From Bacteroidales bacterium (GTDB lineage Bacteria; Bacteroidota; Bacteroidia; Bacteroidales; Muribaculaceae), in contig SFGS01000056.1 in NCBI GenBank assembly GCA_004557565.1, positions 1 through 33,588 on the forward strand: 33,588 nt of DNA. The letters run 5' to 3'. The notes beneath the pieces were generated by a model. That model searched no databases. It saw only the letters and a program-made list of their open reading frames with translations, and was not told where the DNA came from. Below are positions 32,583-33,588 of the stretch, one piece after another. Each line of letters opens with the position of its first letter. Position 1 is the first letter of the stretch. Made by a program: the position numbers and the translations under genes.

Positions 32583-32723
32583 TCCCAAATCGGTCATTAG
32601 GCTTGTGGTATTTCGGAGTTTTAGAAGAATGGATTTTGCTTGTCTTTTAATGAGTGATAGCGAGCTATTACGAATTAAAAACAAGCGAAAGGCATCTTCG
32701 GTCTAATGACCGATTTGGGTTTA
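32583..32723. mobile_element. MITE-like intergenic repeat, copy 4 (internally deleted)
   Basis: The 141-base copy has ends TCCCAAATCGGTCATTAGG and CTAATGACCGATTTGGGTTTA. It retains the central palindrome but lacks about 50 bases on the right, passing from GGCATCTT directly to CGGTCTAATG. The right terminus supplies the stop codon of the AraC gene. Confidence 0.78.
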
Positions 32724-33494
32724 TGCTGTTTTGCGATATTCTGATGGGGTGACGCCTGTGCGTGCCTTGAAGAAGCGAACAAAGTGCTGTGGATATTCAA
32801 ATCCGAGCATCTGGCTCACTTGGGTGATGCTGAGACTGTCGTCGGCAAGCAGTCGCTTGGCTGCCACGAGCATACGGTCGTTGATATAGTCTTTGGCTGT
32901 TTTGCCAGTCACGGTCTTGACGAGCTCGCCGAAATATTTGGCTGAATAGCAACATTTGTCGGCAAAATACGCCACTGTGGGCACGCCCTCATTCATCGCC
33001 TTTTCTTCCAAATACTGGTCAAGCAACGAGGTAAACTTTTTTACCACCGAATGGTTGATTTCCTCACGCGTCACAAACTGGCGGTCGTAGAAGCGTAGGC
33101 AATAGTTGAGTAACAGCTCTATATTGCTCACGATCAATTCACGCGAATGCTTATCAATGCTGCGGTGCAGCTCTTGCTGAATCATGTCGAGCACGCCTCG
33201 GAATATCGCTATCTCGCCACACGAAAGGTGAAGTGCCTCATTGGAAGTGTAGTCAAAAAACTCGTATCTGCCGATGTTTCTGCCCAACTGGGTGCGGTTG
33301 AGCAAATCGGGGTGGAACACCAGCGCCGTCCATTTTGGATATACCACATCGGGATTCGGCTCCACGTGAATCTGCTGCCCTGGCGCAAAACTGGTGACGG
33401 TCATTTCGTCGAAGTCGTATTCGGTGCGGCCATACGACAGTTTGCACCCTTTGTTCTCTTTCAAAAACAGCGCATACAGTCCGTAGTGATACAC
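32721..33494 (-). CDS. AraC-family transcriptional regulator, possibly 5'-truncated
   Basis: The 257-aa protein has a C-terminal AraC DNA-binding domain with two helix-turn-helix units (VAYFADKCCYSAKYFGELV and ITQVSQMLGFEYPQHFVRFF) and the closing GVTPSEYRK. The N-terminal ligand part contains LSYGRTEYDFDE and SFAPGQQI. The only start available at 33494 is GTG. Upstream the frame meets a stop codon at 33510-33512, so there is no room for the roughly 30-40 extra residues many relatives have. It may be truncated, or the start or sequence may differ. It probably controls the downstream decarboxylase/flavodoxin pair. The stop TAA is at the edge of the MITE-like repeat. Confidence 0.88.
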   Translation of the reverse strand: MYHYGLYALFLKENKGCKLSYGRTEYDFDEMTVTSFAPGQQIHVEPNPDVVYPKWTALVFHPDLLNRTQLGRNIGRYEFFDYTSNEALHLSCGEIAIFRGVLDMIQQELHRSIDKHSRELIVSNIELLLNYCLRFYDRQFVTREEINHSVVKKFTSLLDQYLEEKAMNEGVPTVAYFADKCCYSAKYFGELVKTVTGKTAKDYINDRMLVAAKRLLADDSLSITQVSQMLGFEYPQHFVRFFKARTGVTPSEYRKTA

Positions 33495-33554
33495 CCTAAC
33501 TTTGCGACATCAATCTTTAAGAGAAGAAAAAAAAGAAAATAGAACGGTAATTCT

Positions 33555-33562
33555 TACCTTTG
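33555..33562 (+). promoter_or_regulatory. Possible outward promoter (-7 element) at the window edge
   Basis: TACCTTTG matches TAnnTTTG on the plus strand and would start a transcript leaving the window to the right, divergent from araC. No -33 TTG was seen. Confidence 0.35.
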
Positions 33563-33588
33563 TTGTATTAAGGAAAGATTGACCGCCG

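Overview
The window looks like a chromosomal segment of a Bacteroidales bacterium, probably Prevotellaceae-like. Three things point there. First, gene families typical of the phylum occur in their usual order: uppS-bamA-ompH preceded by a DUF6089 gene, DUF4492-cydA-cydB, a long SecA and a DUF6242 lipoprotein. Second, promoters match the Bacteroidetes -7 motif TAnnTTTG, several with a TTG about 19-20 bases upstream. Third, few starts show a Shine-Dalgarno sequence. No tRNA, rRNA, CRISPR array or complete insertion sequence was found.

Layout. 1-5.5 kb (minus strand): secA, preceded by a small putative secreted ORF that overlaps a DUF4105/Lnb-type membrane protein gene. 5.5-6.3 kb: non-coding, with an orphan promoter and terminator (possible small RNA), a 34-bp inverted repeat and strong hairpins. 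6.3-14.2 kb (minus): an envelope-biogenesis cluster, DUF6242 lipoprotein > DUF6089 > uppS > bamA > ompH > ompH, then a third ompH under its own promoter and an AT-rich membrane protein. 14.6-15.5 kb: prmC. 15.6-15.9 kb: a large palindromic repeat. 16-19 kb (plus): DUF4492-cydA-cydB, a cytochrome bd oxidase operon. 19-21.1 kb (minus): patatin-like phospholipase, and pyrE with a SRPBCC protein. 21.2-22.5 kb (plus): recX and comF. 22.5-23.1 kb: degenerate repeats. 23.1-28.1 kb: an unrecognised 808-aa protein (plus) and a lone phage-type large terminase (minus) converge on a structured RNA gene that I think is probably 6S RNA. 28.2-33.5 kb (minus): a nucleotide pyrophosphatase/phosphodiesterase, a 17-aa-repeat secreted protein, a cupin-HxlR pair, a carboxymuconolactone decarboxylase/cupin plus flavodoxin-like pair, and an AraC regulator.

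How the genes work together. The left half is mostly envelope assembly: SecA exports, OmpH/Skp chaperones escort, BamA inserts, and UppS makes the lipid carrier. The cyd operon supports microaerobic respiration. The right end is a redox/stress-type accessory region in which minus-strand genes are separated by copies of a MITE-like inverted-terminal-repeat element (four copies in the window, two of them internally deleted). In three copies the terminus meets the stop codon of the neighbouring gene. The most unusual points are the isolated terminase with apparently intact nuclease residues beside the probable 6S RNA, the MITE/stop-codon association, and a small secreted ORF upstream of secA that ends in an RAPS-containing tail reminiscent of secretion-monitor arrest peptides.
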